From assembly GCA_900551265.1 (NCBI GenBank), contig URVL01000137.1, forward strand, positions 1-6,295: a DNA stretch of 6,295 bases, given 5' to 3'. The stretch is from an uncultured Eubacteriales bacterium. Lineage in GTDB: Bacteria; Bacillota; Clostridia; Oscillospirales; QAMX01. The position numbers were made by a program, and so were the translations under genes. A model generated the notes under the pieces. The model worked only from the letters and a program-made list of their open reading frames with translations, was not told the origin of the DNA and did not search any database. Shown piece by piece: positions 1-5,204 of this stretch; positions within the stretch are counted from its first letter, which is position 1; every line of letters starts with the position of its first letter.

Positions 1-1418
1 ATACGATCTCCGGTACCGTCGCACAGTCAGCGACGCAGCTCATCTCCGGCATTTTGACCGTGATAGGAACGCTGACCATGATGCTGGTGCTCAGTCCCCT
101 GCTTTCGCTAGCCGTGTTTGTCACCGTCCCGCTCATCTATCTTCTGACACGAACCGTAACGAAGCGTACTGGTAAGTTATTTCGTGAACAGCAGGCTTAT
201 CTCGGTATCATGAACAGTCATATCGAGGAGACGATCAGCGGCATTCAAACCGTACGTGCGTACGGGCGCGAACGCCAGGTCATTGAGCATTTCGATGAAC
301 TGAACGAAACGCTCTGCGATGTCGGTACCAAGGCCAATACCTGGTCCGGTTATATCATGCCGCTTCTAAACGTTATCAATAACTTCGGCTATGCGTTAAT
401 CAGCACGTTCGGCGGTATCCTCTGCCTAAACGGTGCGCTGACGGCCGGCGTCATCGCGTCATTCGTCAGCCTTGCAAAACAGTTTACGCGTCCATTGAAT
501 GAAATTGCAAATACTTACAACACATTTCTCTCTGCAATTGCAGGTGCCGAGCGTGTCTTTGAAATCATCAGCGAGCGGGAAGAGACCGCAGACCGCCCAG
601 GGGCTATTGCACCGGATCATATTGAGGGACATGTAGTTTTTGAGAACGTGACCTTTGGCTATCGCAGCGACGTTCGCGTACTGGAAAATGTCAGTATTGA
701 CATCAAGCCACGCATGCGTGCGGCGTTTGTCGGCCCGACTGGTGCCGGTAAGACAACTATCATTAACCTTCTGACAAGGTTTTATGACGTAGACAGCGGT
801 TCCATCAAACTTGACGGCGTCGATCTGCGTGATTACACGCGTGATTTTATTCGCTCTACTTTCGGCGTTGTGTTACAGGAGACCTATCTCTTTGGTGGAA
901 CAATCCGGGACAACATACGCTACGGCAAACTGGACGCAACAGACGAAGAGGTCGAGGAAGCGGCAAAAGCAGCGGGCGCGGACGGCTTCATCTCCCGCCT
1001 GGAGAACGGATATGATACCATCGTGCAAGATAACGGCGCCAATCTTTCCTCCGGGCAGCGGCAGATGATCGCCATATCTCGCGCCATCCTTGCCGACCCG
1101 CCTATTCTAATTCTGGATGAAGCAACCTCTAATATTGATACCCGTACGGAAATGCATATTCAGCACGTTATGGCGGAATTAATGCGTGGACGCACAACAT
1201 TCGTAATTGCGCACCGTCTTGGCACCATCCGTGATGCCGATGTTATCATGGTGGTTGATGGCGGGCATATTGTTGAACGCGGAACGCATGAGGAACTCAT
1301 GCAGCAGCGCGGATTTTATTATCACATGTACACGGCTCAAATGGGAATGGCCGGAGTAGAAGCACAGGCAGCCCTGGAGATGCAGAACGACGATCTGGAC
1401 CGTTATGCAAGTATTTGA
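1..1418 (+). CDS. ABC exporter half-transporter (permease-ATPase fusion), TM288-like subunit, 5' truncated
   Basis: This is an inner-membrane ABC exporter subunit, a transmembrane domain fused to an ATPase, using ATP to move lipids, drugs or peptides outward. The frame is open from the window edge (first whole codon at 3), so the true start is upstream. About 471 residues are visible of a usual ~580-600, and the first transmembrane helices are missing. Visible order: remaining membrane helices and coupling regions (nt 1 to ~560), then the nucleotide-binding domain. Motifs: Walker A GPTGAGKTT (732-758), Q-loop VLQET with Gln at 876, signature LSSGQ (1044-1058), Walker B ILILDE with Glu at 1119, and H-loop His at 1212. 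All catalytic residues are intact. The stretches DEATSNIDTRTE and RGFYYHMYTAQ closely resemble Thermotoga TM288, the catalytically competent half of the TM287/288 heterodimer. A partner subunit is therefore expected just upstream (inference). The substrate cannot be told. A TTG at 54 is only an internal codon. Confidence 0.95.
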   Translation, partial: TISGTVAQSATQLISGILTVIGTLTMMLVLSPLLSLAVFVTVPLIYLLTRTVTKRTGKLFREQQAYLGIMNSHIEETISGIQTVRAYGRERQVIEHFDELNETLCDVGTKANTWSGYIMPLLNVINNFGYALISTFGGILCLNGALTAGVIASFVSLAKQFTRPLNEIANTYNTFLSAIAGAERVFEIISEREETADRPGAIAPDHIEGHVVFENVTFGYRSDVRVLENVSIDIKPRMRAAFVGPTGAGKTTIINLLTRFYDVDSGSIKLDGVDLRDYTRDFIRSTFGVVLQETYLFGGTIRDNIRYGKLDATDEEVEEAAKAAGADGFISRLENGYDTIVQDNGANLSSGQRQMIAISRAILADPPILILDEATSNIDTRTEMHIQHVMAELMRGRTTFVIAHRLGTIRDADVIMVVDGGHIVERGTHEELMQQRGFYYHMYTAQMGMAGVEAQAALEMQNDDLDRYASI

Positions 1419-1489
1419 CAGCATGCGCAGGCGGTAGAGACCGTAACCATAACTCCGACGCTTTTTGCATTGTGCGGCAACAGGTTACT

Positions 1490-1526
1490 AAAATACGAAG
1501 CGGCGTGCCGCCGCTTCGTATTTTTT
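1490..1526 (+). terminator. Rho-independent terminator of the ABC exporter gene
   Basis: A perfect 16 bp stem (1490-1505 with 1509-1524) has a 3-base TGC loop. Its core is GAAGCGGCG/CGCCGCTTC, and the T run extends to 1526. It lies 72 bases after the stop codon. The A run on the 5' side would give a U tract in the opposite direction too, so it could also stop antisense transcription. Confidence 0.93.
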
Positions 1527-1642
1527 CTGTCATCCCACGCTTCGCTCAAACAGTGGCAAGGCCGGCCCTCACAATTTTTCGTCAATTTCAACATTTCCTA
1601 CCCATGTGATTTTGTATATTTCGTAAATTATCAAAAAAGGTG

Positions 1643-1671
1643 TTGACAAGGGCCGGCGCACATGCTATAGT
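1643..1671 (+). promoter_or_regulatory. Strong sigma-A promoter (extended -10) driving the non-coding RNA unit
   Basis: The -35 box TTGACA (1643-1648) is a perfect consensus. A 17-base spacer follows, then -10 TATAGT (1666-1671), one mismatch from consensus and preceded by TGC (1663-1665), an extended -10. The start of transcription is predicted around 1677-1679. The spacer is unusually GC-rich (GGGCCGGCGC) for the region. This is the best promoter match in the window, yet no protein gene follows it for more than 600 bases on this strand. Confidence 0.88.
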
Positions 1672-1944
1672 ATAGACACAAGGAGAGATACTCCTGAGTA
1701 CGATGAAAGGGGGCTGATTCCAATGTACTATTTATTGTAAGTAGTACAGGGTAATTATGATGATGACAGTTAAAAATTTCGGCGGTCGCCCCGGGCAGGT
1801 ACTTGGGGAGTAGACCTTAAAGTTATTGTAAAATGACCTTGTATCTTTTATACAGTTCAAAAAACCGATTGAAGAATCTGTGGCAGCGCATTATATAGGA
1901 TGAAAATTCATCCAAGATAGTGTGGCATCGAAAAGTGTGTAATC

Positions 1945-1970
1945 AAACCGTATGAAGTAGTTCGCAGGAT
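1945..1970 (+). repeat. Repeated RNA module, copy A
   Basis: AAACCG followed after nine bases by GTTCGCAGGAT. Copy B at 2093-2116 has the same order with a spacer about two bases shorter, 148 bases downstream. The 11-base GTTCGCAGGAT is identical in both. A shorter relative, AAACCGATTGAAG, at 1862-1874 matches the first half of this copy at 11 of 13 positions. The repeats lie inside the candidate RNA and suggest duplicated structural modules. Confidence 0.6.
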
Positions 1971-2092
1971 CTGTGATTTTGATTTGATAAGACGCTTGTC
2001 ACATGGAATCTTCAGAAGATAATTTGTAGTGTCTCAGGTCCGGCAGATGTTATTATGTGATCGGAAAACCAGTATAGATAAATATCTGGAAT

Positions 2093-2116
2093 AAACCGAT
2101 GCAAAGTTCGCAGGAT
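2093..2116 (+). repeat. Repeated RNA module, copy B
   Basis: AAACCG, then a short A-rich spacer, then GTTCGCAGGAT, matching copy A at 1945-1970. Here CCGAT (2096-2100) can pair with ATCGG (2060-2064) around the CCAG/CTGG hairpin. The CGCA inside the repeat (2109-2112) can pair with TGCG a little downstream. CGGTTT at 2155-2160 is complementary to every AAACCG box in the RNA. Confidence 0.6.
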
Positions 2117-2227
2117 TTATTCTGAAATGCGGGAAATAGTTGAGAGTGATCTACCGGTTTTATGCGTGAGACTGTATAAGCAAGTAAGTCAAGGTGTTTA
2201 CAATCAGTCGCCCTGAACTACAGAGGT

Positions 2228-2275
2228 AAACCCCGTTGGAAAGTGTGTTGTGCTTTCCAACGGGGTTTTTGTTTT
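2228..2275 (+). terminator. Rho-independent terminator of the non-coding RNA unit
   Basis: A perfect 16 bp stem (2228-2243 with 2253-2268; core CCCCGTTGGAAAG/CTTTCCAACGGGG) carries a 9-base loop and a T tract TTTTTGTTTT. The T tract favours the + strand; on the opposite strand the stem is followed only by a short TTT. It therefore belongs to the upstream RNA and not to the convergent oxidoreductase gene. Confidence 0.92.
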
Positions 2276-2281
2276 CTCATC

Positions 2282-2318
2282 GAAGCTGACCTGCGGCGAA
2301 CTCACGCAGGTCAGCTTC
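2282..2318 (-). terminator. Long hairpin after the oxidoreductase gene, possible terminator without U tract
   Basis: A perfect 14 bp inverted repeat (GAAGCTGACCTGCG at 2282-2295, matched at 2305-2318) with a 9-base loop, 17 bases past the stop of the - strand oxidoreductase. Neither strand has a U tract after it: on the - strand it is followed by GATGAGAAAAC. It may end or protect the mRNA, possibly together with the RNA terminator hairpin just beyond it. The hairpin is certain; its role as a terminator is inferred. Confidence 0.55.
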
Positions 2319-2335
2319 CGTTCATCTCAGCCAGG

Positions 2336-3502
2336 TCATAGTGTTACCCATACGGCGCCGTTTTTCGAACTTTCCACACATTTTTCAATGAATCTTACGC
2401 CAGCAATCCCCATCTCGATACCAGGATAATCATAATCCGACTCTTGTACATCTTCCCCGGCCCGTTTTGCTGCGATAGCCAGCATAAACTGATCATAGAT
2501 GTTGGCGAGCGCCTCATGATAACCTTCCGGGTGGCCGCTGGGCAAGCGATTATACCCTTTTACACTGTCGTGAATATAACCATTGCCGCGCGAGAGAAGC
2601 CGCGGCGGCTCACCTTTTAGTGTAAGCGTTAAATAGTTGCTTTTCTCCTGTTCGAACTCAATCGCGCCAAGCGTTCCAAAAATGCGAACTTTCAGCGCAT
2701 TGTCATATCCCGCCGCGATTTGTGAGCACCAGTAACACCCACTGGCGCCATTTGAGAATTTCACCAGAATCTCTGCATTGGTGTCAAGCGAACGGCCCTC
2801 ACCCACCACGTCGAGATTCGCACATAATTTGGTGATTTTTAACCCTGTCAAGTAGGCAACCATATTCTCTATATGACTGCCGATATCACCCACACAATTT
2901 GAAATTCCGCTGCGTGCCGGATCGGTACGCCAGGACGCCTGTTTGCTCTCGCCTTCTACCAGGTCGATTAACCATTCCTGCGGATACTCTGCAATTACGA
3001 CGCGTATCTCCCCTATCACACCGTCACGAATGAGCCTGCGAGCCTCTTTTGCCATCAGATGACCGGTGTAGACGTAACTGACTGCGAAGAGGCAGTGATT
3101 TTCTCTGGCGATGCGCTCCAATTCCAATGCCTCAGCCGTGCTGCATGCAAGCGGTTTTTCACACATTACATGAAATCCCTGTTTTAAAAACGCGCGGCAG
3201 GCGCCAAAGTGCCAGACATTCGGTACGGTTATGACGATAAAATCGGGCCGGTCCTCGCGCTTGCCTTCGCATTCCGCCATTTCCTCATATGTCCTGTAAA
3301 TGCGGTCTTCTGCAATGCCAAGCGTACGGCCGGTTTCCAGGCTTTTTTCATAGTTCTGTGAAAAACATCCTGCCGTAATACGTGCGCTTCCACCCATATT
3401 GATCGCAGCCCTGTGTACTACCCCGATAAAAGAACCAGGGCCTCCGCCCACCATGCCATAGGTGAAATTACCAGCCTTCTTTGCCTCAACTGCTTCAACC
3501 AT
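2336..3502 (-). CDS. Gfo/Idh/MocA family NAD(P)-dependent oxidoreductase
   Basis: A cytoplasmic dehydrogenase of the glucose-fructose oxidoreductase / inositol dehydrogenase / MocA superfamily, which oxidises or reduces sugars, polyols or their derivatives. With the start used here it has 388 residues, normal for the family. The N-terminal Rossmann fold shows the nucleotide loop GMVGGGPGSFIG (residues 16-27). The family EKP motif is at 115-117, with K116 the expected catalytic lysine. The second domain has GDIGSH (205-210), where D206 and H210 sit at the conserved active-site positions. Start choice: ATG at 3502 lies 8 bases from the Shine-Dalgarno AAAGGCGG (3511-3518), while an in-frame TTG at 3508 would leave only 2 bases. 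It follows the HAD phosphatase by 82 bases on the same strand and probably shares its transcript. The substrate cannot be deduced; inositol-like or sugar-derivative dehydrogenase is the broad guess. Confidence 0.94.
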   Translation of the reverse strand: MVEAVEAKKAGNFTYGMVGGGPGSFIGVVHRAAINMGGSARITAGCFSQNYEKSLETGRTLGIAEDRIYRTYEEMAECEGKREDRPDFIVITVPNVWHFGACRAFLKQGFHVMCEKPLACSTAEALELERIARENHCLFAVSYVYTGHLMAKEARRLIRDGVIGEIRVVIAEYPQEWLIDLVEGESKQASWRTDPARSGISNCVGDIGSHIENMVAYLTGLKITKLCANLDVVGEGRSLDTNAEILVKFSNGASGCYWCSQIAAGYDNALKVRIFGTLGAIEFEQEKSNYLTLTLKGEPPRLLSRGNGYIHDSVKGYNRLPSGHPEGYHEALANIYDQFMLAIAAKRAGEDVQESDYDYPGIEMGIAGVRFIEKCVESSKNGAVWVTL

Positions 3503-3510
3503 CGTCAAAA

Positions 3511-3518
3511 CCGCCTTT
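3511..3518 (-). promoter_or_regulatory. Ribosome binding site deciding the oxidoreductase start
   Basis: AAAGGCGG on the - strand, 8 bases before ATG at 3502. The spacing rules out the in-frame TTG at 3508, which would otherwise add two residues. Confidence 0.75.
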
Positions 3519-3527
3519 CCTTTTCAT

Positions 3528-3557
3528 ATTACCGTGTGCACGTCTCCACACAGTAAT
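3528..3557 (-). repeat. Imperfect 11 bp hairpin between the phosphatase and oxidoreductase genes
   Basis: ATTACCGTGTG (3528-3538) and CACACAGTAAT (3547-3557) pair over 11 positions with one G-U type mismatch and an 8-base loop. In the - strand transcript it lies just 5' of the oxidoreductase ribosome binding site. It may be an mRNA processing or stability element, an intergenic attenuator, or an operator. On the + strand it is followed by TTTATTTTAT and so looks like a weak terminator against antisense transcription. Its role is not established. Confidence 0.5.
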
Positions 3558-3584
3558 TTTATTTTATCACAGCCCCGCAAACCT

Positions 3585-4376
3585 TTAAAGCAAATTTTTC
3601 TCTTTCGCCCACTCTTCAGCGTGTTTGATTATATAGGCTATTGCGTCCTCGTCATTGGATACGATCACATGGTCCGCTTCCCGCTTTGTGATATCCAAAG
3701 CATTGGAAACGGCACAGCCAATATCGGCGGCACGCAACATGGGAATATCATTTGTATGATCGCCCACGCAAATTACAATTTTGGCACGGGCACCTAACAA
3801 CTTACGGAGCCGGCGCACTCCCGTGCCCTTGTCCCCTTTGTGCATTTCAACAGAACGGGACCAGGCGCTATCAAACACATAACTGCCACCGTAACGCGCG
3901 GTCAATTCCTGTTCCAGCTTCTCACGTGACGCAGCATCGTTTTCCAACAGGATTGCCTTATGCCAGGGGTCTGGAAACGAATCAAACAGCGTTTCAATTG
4001 ACCCTCCGCTTTCCCTGTAAACCTGCGGATAGGTATGGTTATCCTCTGCAAATACACCTATGACACTTGGATAATCGCGGTAGATTTCACGCAAAATCGT
4101 ATAGCCCTCCGCGTCAAACGGATCATCAGCCAGAACACTGCCCGTTTGATGATCCAAGATAAGCGAACCACTCGAGGCTATGATAGGGGCTGAAAGAATG
4201 CTGTGGTCAAACAGGGAAAGCTCATGTGGCGTACGGCCTGTCGCAACGGTGAACAGGCCGCCCATTGCCGTATAATATGCAATCGCGGAACGGTTGCATT
4301 CCGATAGATAACGCCCGCTATGGTAGAGCGTACCATCTATATCTGAACAGATCAGAAAACCGGTATAATTATCCAT
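3585..4376 (-). CDS. Cof-type HAD-superfamily (IIB) phosphatase
   Basis: A cytoplasmic magnesium-dependent phosphatase of the haloacid dehalogenase superfamily, Cof/IIB branch; members dephosphorylate sugar phosphates, phosphosugar alcohols and flavin or cofactor intermediates. At 263 residues it is full length. Motif I is DIDGT at residues 12-16, with nucleophile D12 and acid/base D14. Motif II is VATGR with T46. Motif III lysine is probably K183 in KGTGVRRL. Motif IV is GDHTND at 205-210 with D206 and D210. The region between motifs II and III is long enough for the C2 cap typical of the IIB branch. ATG at 4376 is preceded only by weak purine-rich sequence (AAGG 11 bases away, GGA 6 bases away). 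A good promoter lies 43-71 bases upstream. The oxidoreductase gene follows after 82 bases, suggesting a two-gene unit in sugar or polyol metabolism. The substrate is unknown. Confidence 0.93.
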   Translation of the reverse strand: MDNYTGFLICSDIDGTLYHSGRYLSECNRSAIAYYTAMGGLFTVATGRTPHELSLFDHSILSAPIIASSGSLILDHQTGSVLADDPFDAEGYTILREIYRDYPSVIGVFAEDNHTYPQVYRESGGSIETLFDSFPDPWHKAILLENDAASREKLEQELTARYGGSYVFDSAWSRSVEMHKGDKGTGVRRLRKLLGARAKIVICVGDHTNDIPMLRAADIGCAVSNALDITKREADHVIVSNDEDAIAYIIKHAEEWAKEKNLL

Positions 4377-4418
4377 ATCAAATCCAGCCTTATCTTTGAA
4401 TATTTTGTTCTAACACTG

Positions 4419-4447
4419 ATTATAAATCTTGCCTGAGATAGCGGCAA
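4419..4447 (-). promoter_or_regulatory. Sigma-A promoter of the phosphatase-oxidoreductase unit
   Basis: Read on the - strand: -35 TTGCCG (4447-4442), a 17-base spacer, and a perfect -10 TATAAT (4424-4419). The predicted start of transcription near 4412 gives a leader of about 36 bases before the phosphatase ATG. A 23 bp dyad overlaps the -35 and the spacer. Confidence 0.82.
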
Positions 4448-4449
4448 GA
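4427..4449. promoter_or_regulatory. Candidate operator: dyad overlapping the phosphatase promoter
   Basis: TCTTGCC (4427-4433) and GGCAAGA (4443-4449) are perfect 7-base arms around a 9-base centre. The dyad covers the -35 box and most of the spacer, the classic place for a repressor. It lies outside the predicted transcript, so an RNA role is unlikely. No regulator gene for it is visible in the window. Confidence 0.5.
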
Positions 4450-4500
4450 GAATTAAAAAAAATGTTTACATTGCTTTCATGGTTTTTGTGGGTTTTTCAT

Positions 4501-4529
4501 TTGCTTTTCGTTTATAATTATGATATTAT
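4501..4529 (+). promoter_or_regulatory. Possible promoter of the lipoprotein gene
   Basis: TTGCTT (4501-4506), a 17-base spacer, and TATTAT (4524-4529). A perfect TATAAT at 4513-4518 lies within the spacer but has no recognisable -35 at proper distance. Both boxes sit in a very AT-rich stretch, so the exact promoter is uncertain, though one is expected here because the neighbouring gene diverges. Confidence 0.45.
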
Positions 4530-4565
4530 GTAAATCGACTTGTTGATGGATGGTGAACTTTGATT

Positions 4566-5072
4566 ATGAAAAAGACAATTATTTTTTTCCTGACAGTCTG
4601 CCTCTTCCTTACCTGTTTTTCTGCTTGTTCTCAGGAAGAAACTGTGGACGACGAAGCTGCAGATAGAATCAAGGACGCAATTATTGCCGCAGAAAATGGT
4701 GAGCAGTCCGGAGCCGGCCTGCAAATGGATACAGATTTTTTTCATTCTGAAGAAGAAGAGTACGGCTACCAGTTAATTACGGGTGATACGCCTCTTCCTG
4801 AGGATCAAGCGGGGCTGCGCGCTGCCATTGACCTTGTTGAATGGTGGTGCAACCCAGCAGAGCTATACGGCGAAGAGACGGAAACCGCTTATCAATATGT
4901 CAATGTCATTCTTGTAAACAACGAAGTCGAGTGTTACGATTTTGCATTTGGCACTTACGTAGACGGTGAGTTTGAGTGGAAGCGTGAATTTGCCGTGGAT
5001 TTTAATGCAACGCGCATTTTTGAGTTGAATGTGAATACGTTAGAATACGTTGAAATTTATACGGCAAAATAA
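4566..5072 (+). CDS. Small acidic secreted lipoprotein of unknown function
   Basis: I do not recognise the family. From ATG at 4566 it has 168 residues. It begins MKK, followed by a hydrophobic segment (residues ~5-20) and the lipobox FSAC with the lipidated cysteine at 21: a lipoprotein signal peptide. The mature part is about 148 residues and rich in Glu and Asp, with a helical-looking start (residues ~28-50) and a C-terminal half of short beta-like stretches. It is therefore probably a small globular domain anchored outside the membrane. Start choice: ATG at 4566 is 9 bases after GGTGA (4552-4556); a TTG two codons earlier is too close. It stands as a single gene, divergent from the phosphatase and convergent with the anti-sigma gene, and ends in a strong terminator 7 bases past the stop. 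A role in envelope physiology is possible but has no direct support. Confidence 0.82.
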   Translation: MKKTIIFFLTVCLFLTCFSACSQEETVDDEAADRIKDAIIAAENGEQSGAGLQMDTDFFHSEEEEYGYQLITGDTPLPEDQAGLRAAIDLVEWWCNPAELYGEETETAYQYVNVILVNNEVECYDFAFGTYVDGEFEWKREFAVDFNATRIFELNVNTLEYVEIYTAK

Positions 5073-5079
5073 CAGATGC

Positions 5080-5111
5080 AAAAAAGGTTCCGAAATTTCG
5101 GAACCTTTTTT
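5080..5111. terminator. Bidirectional rho-independent terminator between convergent genes
   Basis: A perfect 32-base palindrome: A6 then GGTTCCG, loop AAATTT, CGGAACC then T6. The symmetric A and T tracts let it stop the lipoprotein transcript (7 bases after its stop) and, from the other side, the sigma/anti-sigma transcript (93 bases after its stop). Confidence 0.93.
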
Positions 5112-5204
5112 GTTGTAATTAGGATCTAAAAACTTAAAAATGCAGTTTATAAGTATACCGTGGCGCGTAAAGTCAGAGCAATCATACGCGCTTAACTAAG
5201 CTAC

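Larger units (their letters stand above)
1678..2275 (+). ncRNA. Candidate large structured non-coding RNA (~600 nt), family not assigned
   Basis: The span between the extended -10 promoter and the terminator at 2228-2275 holds no long ORF on either strand, so it looks like an autonomous RNA gene. Visible structure: 5' hairpin AGGAG/CTCCT (1681-1685/1691-1695); hairpin TGTACTA/TAGTACA (1724-1730/1742-1748); two-part helix GGTC..CCCC/GGGG..GACC (1784-1792/1805-1816); hairpin GGATGA/TCATCC (1898-1903/1908-1913); helix ATCGG..CCAG/CTGG..CCGAT (2060-2072/2086-2100) with an A-rich internal loop; and a possible closing helix pairing GGG and CTGATT (1709-1719) with AATCAG and CCC (2202-2213). A motif ending in GTTCGCAGGAT occurs twice. 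I saw no signature of RNase P RNA, tmRNA, 6S, SRP RNA or a group II intron domain V. The size fits OLE, GOLLD or ROOL RNAs. OLE is less likely because no OLE-associated protein gene is adjacent. Family membership is unproven. Confidence 0.72.

Noticed and set aside
811..1068. + strand ORF inside the ABC exporter gene
   Set aside because: It is a shadow of the exporter frame, which carries all ABC motifs; its translation has no recognisable domain.
1179..1594. Several - strand ORFs across the end of the ABC gene and its terminator
   Set aside because: They overlap each other, the exporter and a strong terminator stem; compositions are not protein-like and ribosome sites are lacking.
1415..1609. 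+ strand 64-codon ORF after the ABC gene
   Set aside because: It runs straight through the terminator hairpin at 1490-1526, whose arms account for part of its sequence; no homology recognised.
1945..2116. CRISPR array
   Set aside because: Only two imperfect copies of the module with a 122-base gap and no cas genes; better explained as RNA structure modules.
1678..2275. RNase P RNA, tmRNA, 6S RNA or group II intron as identity of the RNA unit
   Set aside because: I looked for the RNase P conserved core, a tRNA-like T-arm with CCA end and the domain V hairpin and saw none; no reverse transcriptase is adjacent.
1678..2275. Riboswitch or attenuator leader
   Set aside because: No + strand gene follows the terminator for more than 2 kb; the next gene downstream is convergent.
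3462..4063. + strand ORFs antisense to the phosphatase and oxidoreductase genes
   Set aside because: The - strand frames contain complete catalytic motifs, so these are antisense shadows.
4518..4745. - strand ORF antisense to the lipoprotein start
   Set aside because: It overlaps a clear lipoprotein signal peptide and its promoter region on the other strand.
5163..5191. Inverted repeat GCGCGT/ACGCGC
   Set aside because: Only 6-base arms with a 17-base gap and no U tract; the palindrome at 5080-5111 is a far better terminator.
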